Positions 4,802-5,290 of a stretch of 5,290 nucleotides of DNA are shown in pieces (position 1 is the stretch's first letter; each line of letters opens with the position of its first letter). A program made the position numbers and the translations under genes. The notes below the pieces were generated by a model. It had not been told where the DNA came from, ran no database searches, and saw nothing but the letters and a program-made list of their open reading frames with translations. Where the stretch lies: the NCBI GenBank assembly GCA_030524065.1, contig JAUNHF010000139.1, positions 1 through 5,290 of the forward strand, read 5' to 3'. This DNA comes from Deinococcus sp. (lineage in GTDB: Bacteria; Deinococcota; Deinococci; Deinococcales; Deinococcaceae).

Positions 4802-5290
4802 ATGAGCGACGCGCCCCCCCGCAAAAAACTGAGCCTGCCGCAGCTGATGAACCCGGCGGCCCCACTGGTGATGGTCACGGCTTATGACTGCGCCCAGGCC
4901 CGGCACGCCGAGGGGGCCGGCGTGGACCTGATTCTGGTGGGCGATAGCTTAGGCAACGTGGTGCTGGGCTACGAGAGCACCGCGCAGGTCACGCTGAGCG
5001 ACATGCTGCACCACGCCCGCGCTGTGCGCCGGGGTGCGCCGCAGACGTTCATGGTGGTGGACCTGCCGTTTGGCACCTATCAGCTGGGGCCGGAAGAAGC
5101 CCTGCGCGCCGCCGTGCGGCTGGTACAGGAAGCGGGCGCCGACGCAGTCAAGCTCGAAGGTGCGGCGCCCAATGAACTGGCCTGCGTGCAGCGCCTGACC
5201 GCTGCGGGCGTCCCCGTGATGGGCCACGTGGGCCTGCTCCCGCAGACGGCCACCGCGCAGGGCGGGCTGAAGGTGCAGGGCAAGGACGAA
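4802..5290 (+). CDS. panB: 3-methyl-2-oxobutanoate hydroxymethyltransferase PanB (N-terminal part)
   Basis: PanB (ketopantoate hydroxymethyltransferase) transfers a hydroxymethyl group from 5,10-methylenetetrahydrofolate to 2-oxoisovalerate. This gives ketopantoate, the first committed step of pantothenate and CoA synthesis in the cytoplasm. The window holds 163 codons of a protein usually about 265-290 residues long. The fold is a TIM barrel. The metal-binding residues known from E. coli are all present: D48 in LVGDSLG (E. coli D45), D87 in VVDLPFG (D84) and E119 in VKLEG (E114). The substrate lysine K117 (K112) and H142 in GHVGL (H136) are also there. The catalytic Glu near E. coli 181 lies beyond the window. 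The start gives the normal N-terminal length before the first barrel strand (VMVTAYD, 23-29). It follows the HAD phosphatase gene by 35 bases; whether they are functionally linked is unknown. Confidence 0.97.
   Translation, partial: MSDAPPRKKLSLPQLMNPAAPLVMVTAYDCAQARHAEGAGVDLILVGDSLGNVVLGYESTAQVTLSDMLHHARAVRRGAPQTFMVVDLPFGTYQLGPEEALRAAVRLVQEAGADAVKLEGAAPNELACVQRLTAAGVPVMGHVGLLPQTATAQGGLKVQGKDE

Noticed and set aside
4076..4906. 276-codon minus-strand frame opposite the HAD gene and panB
   Set aside because: It spans two confident genes in antisense and the intergenic gap; the Ser/Arg/Pro-rich product has no motif.
1..5290. Radiation/desiccation response motif, CRISPR array, tRNA/rRNA, transposon ends
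   Set aside because: Reading both strands, I saw no palindromic RDRM-like element, repeat-spacer pattern, structured RNA gene or insertion-sequence terminal repeats.

Overview
The window looks like a piece of a Deinococcus chromosome or a close relative. The reasons are very high G+C, G/C-ending codons, a bacillithiol gene (bshC), and start regions with a TANNNT box 6-7 bases before the start codon and no usable Shine-Dalgarno. That start layout is typical of the leaderless transcripts known to be abundant in Deinococcus. The assignment is an inference from gene content and signals, not from a database match.

Six protein genes fill almost the whole window. From the left: (1) bshC on the minus strand, 1-666, cut by the window edge so that only the N-terminal part is present, with a GTG start; (2) a 150-base gap without a gene; (3) a Crp/Fnr-family regulator on the minus strand, 817-1491; (4) a 101-base divergent promoter region; (5) a secreted phosphodiester glycosidase (NAGPA family) on the plus strand, 1593-3413, with a stalk-like domain, an AMIN-like domain and the catalytic domain; (6) a small secreted protein of unknown function on the minus strand, 3425-4009, convergent with the glycosidase and only 11 bases away; (7) a 79-base divergent promoter region; (8) a HAD-superfamily phosphatase similar to YhcW, plus strand, 4089-4766; (9) panB, plus strand, 4802 to the window end, cut at its C-terminal side.

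The genes do not form one pathway. bshC belongs to bacillithiol (low-molecular-weight thiol) synthesis and panB to pantothenate/CoA synthesis. The two exported proteins probably act in the cell envelope. The Crp-like regulator keeps the classical DNA-recognition residues but has an altered cAMP pocket. The most coherent observation is the shared promoter-start arrangement at all six genes (five match TANNNT, crp has CAAACT), which suggests mostly single-gene leaderless transcription. There is no mobile element, CRISPR array, tRNA or rRNA here, and I see no strong case for a new multi-gene system.
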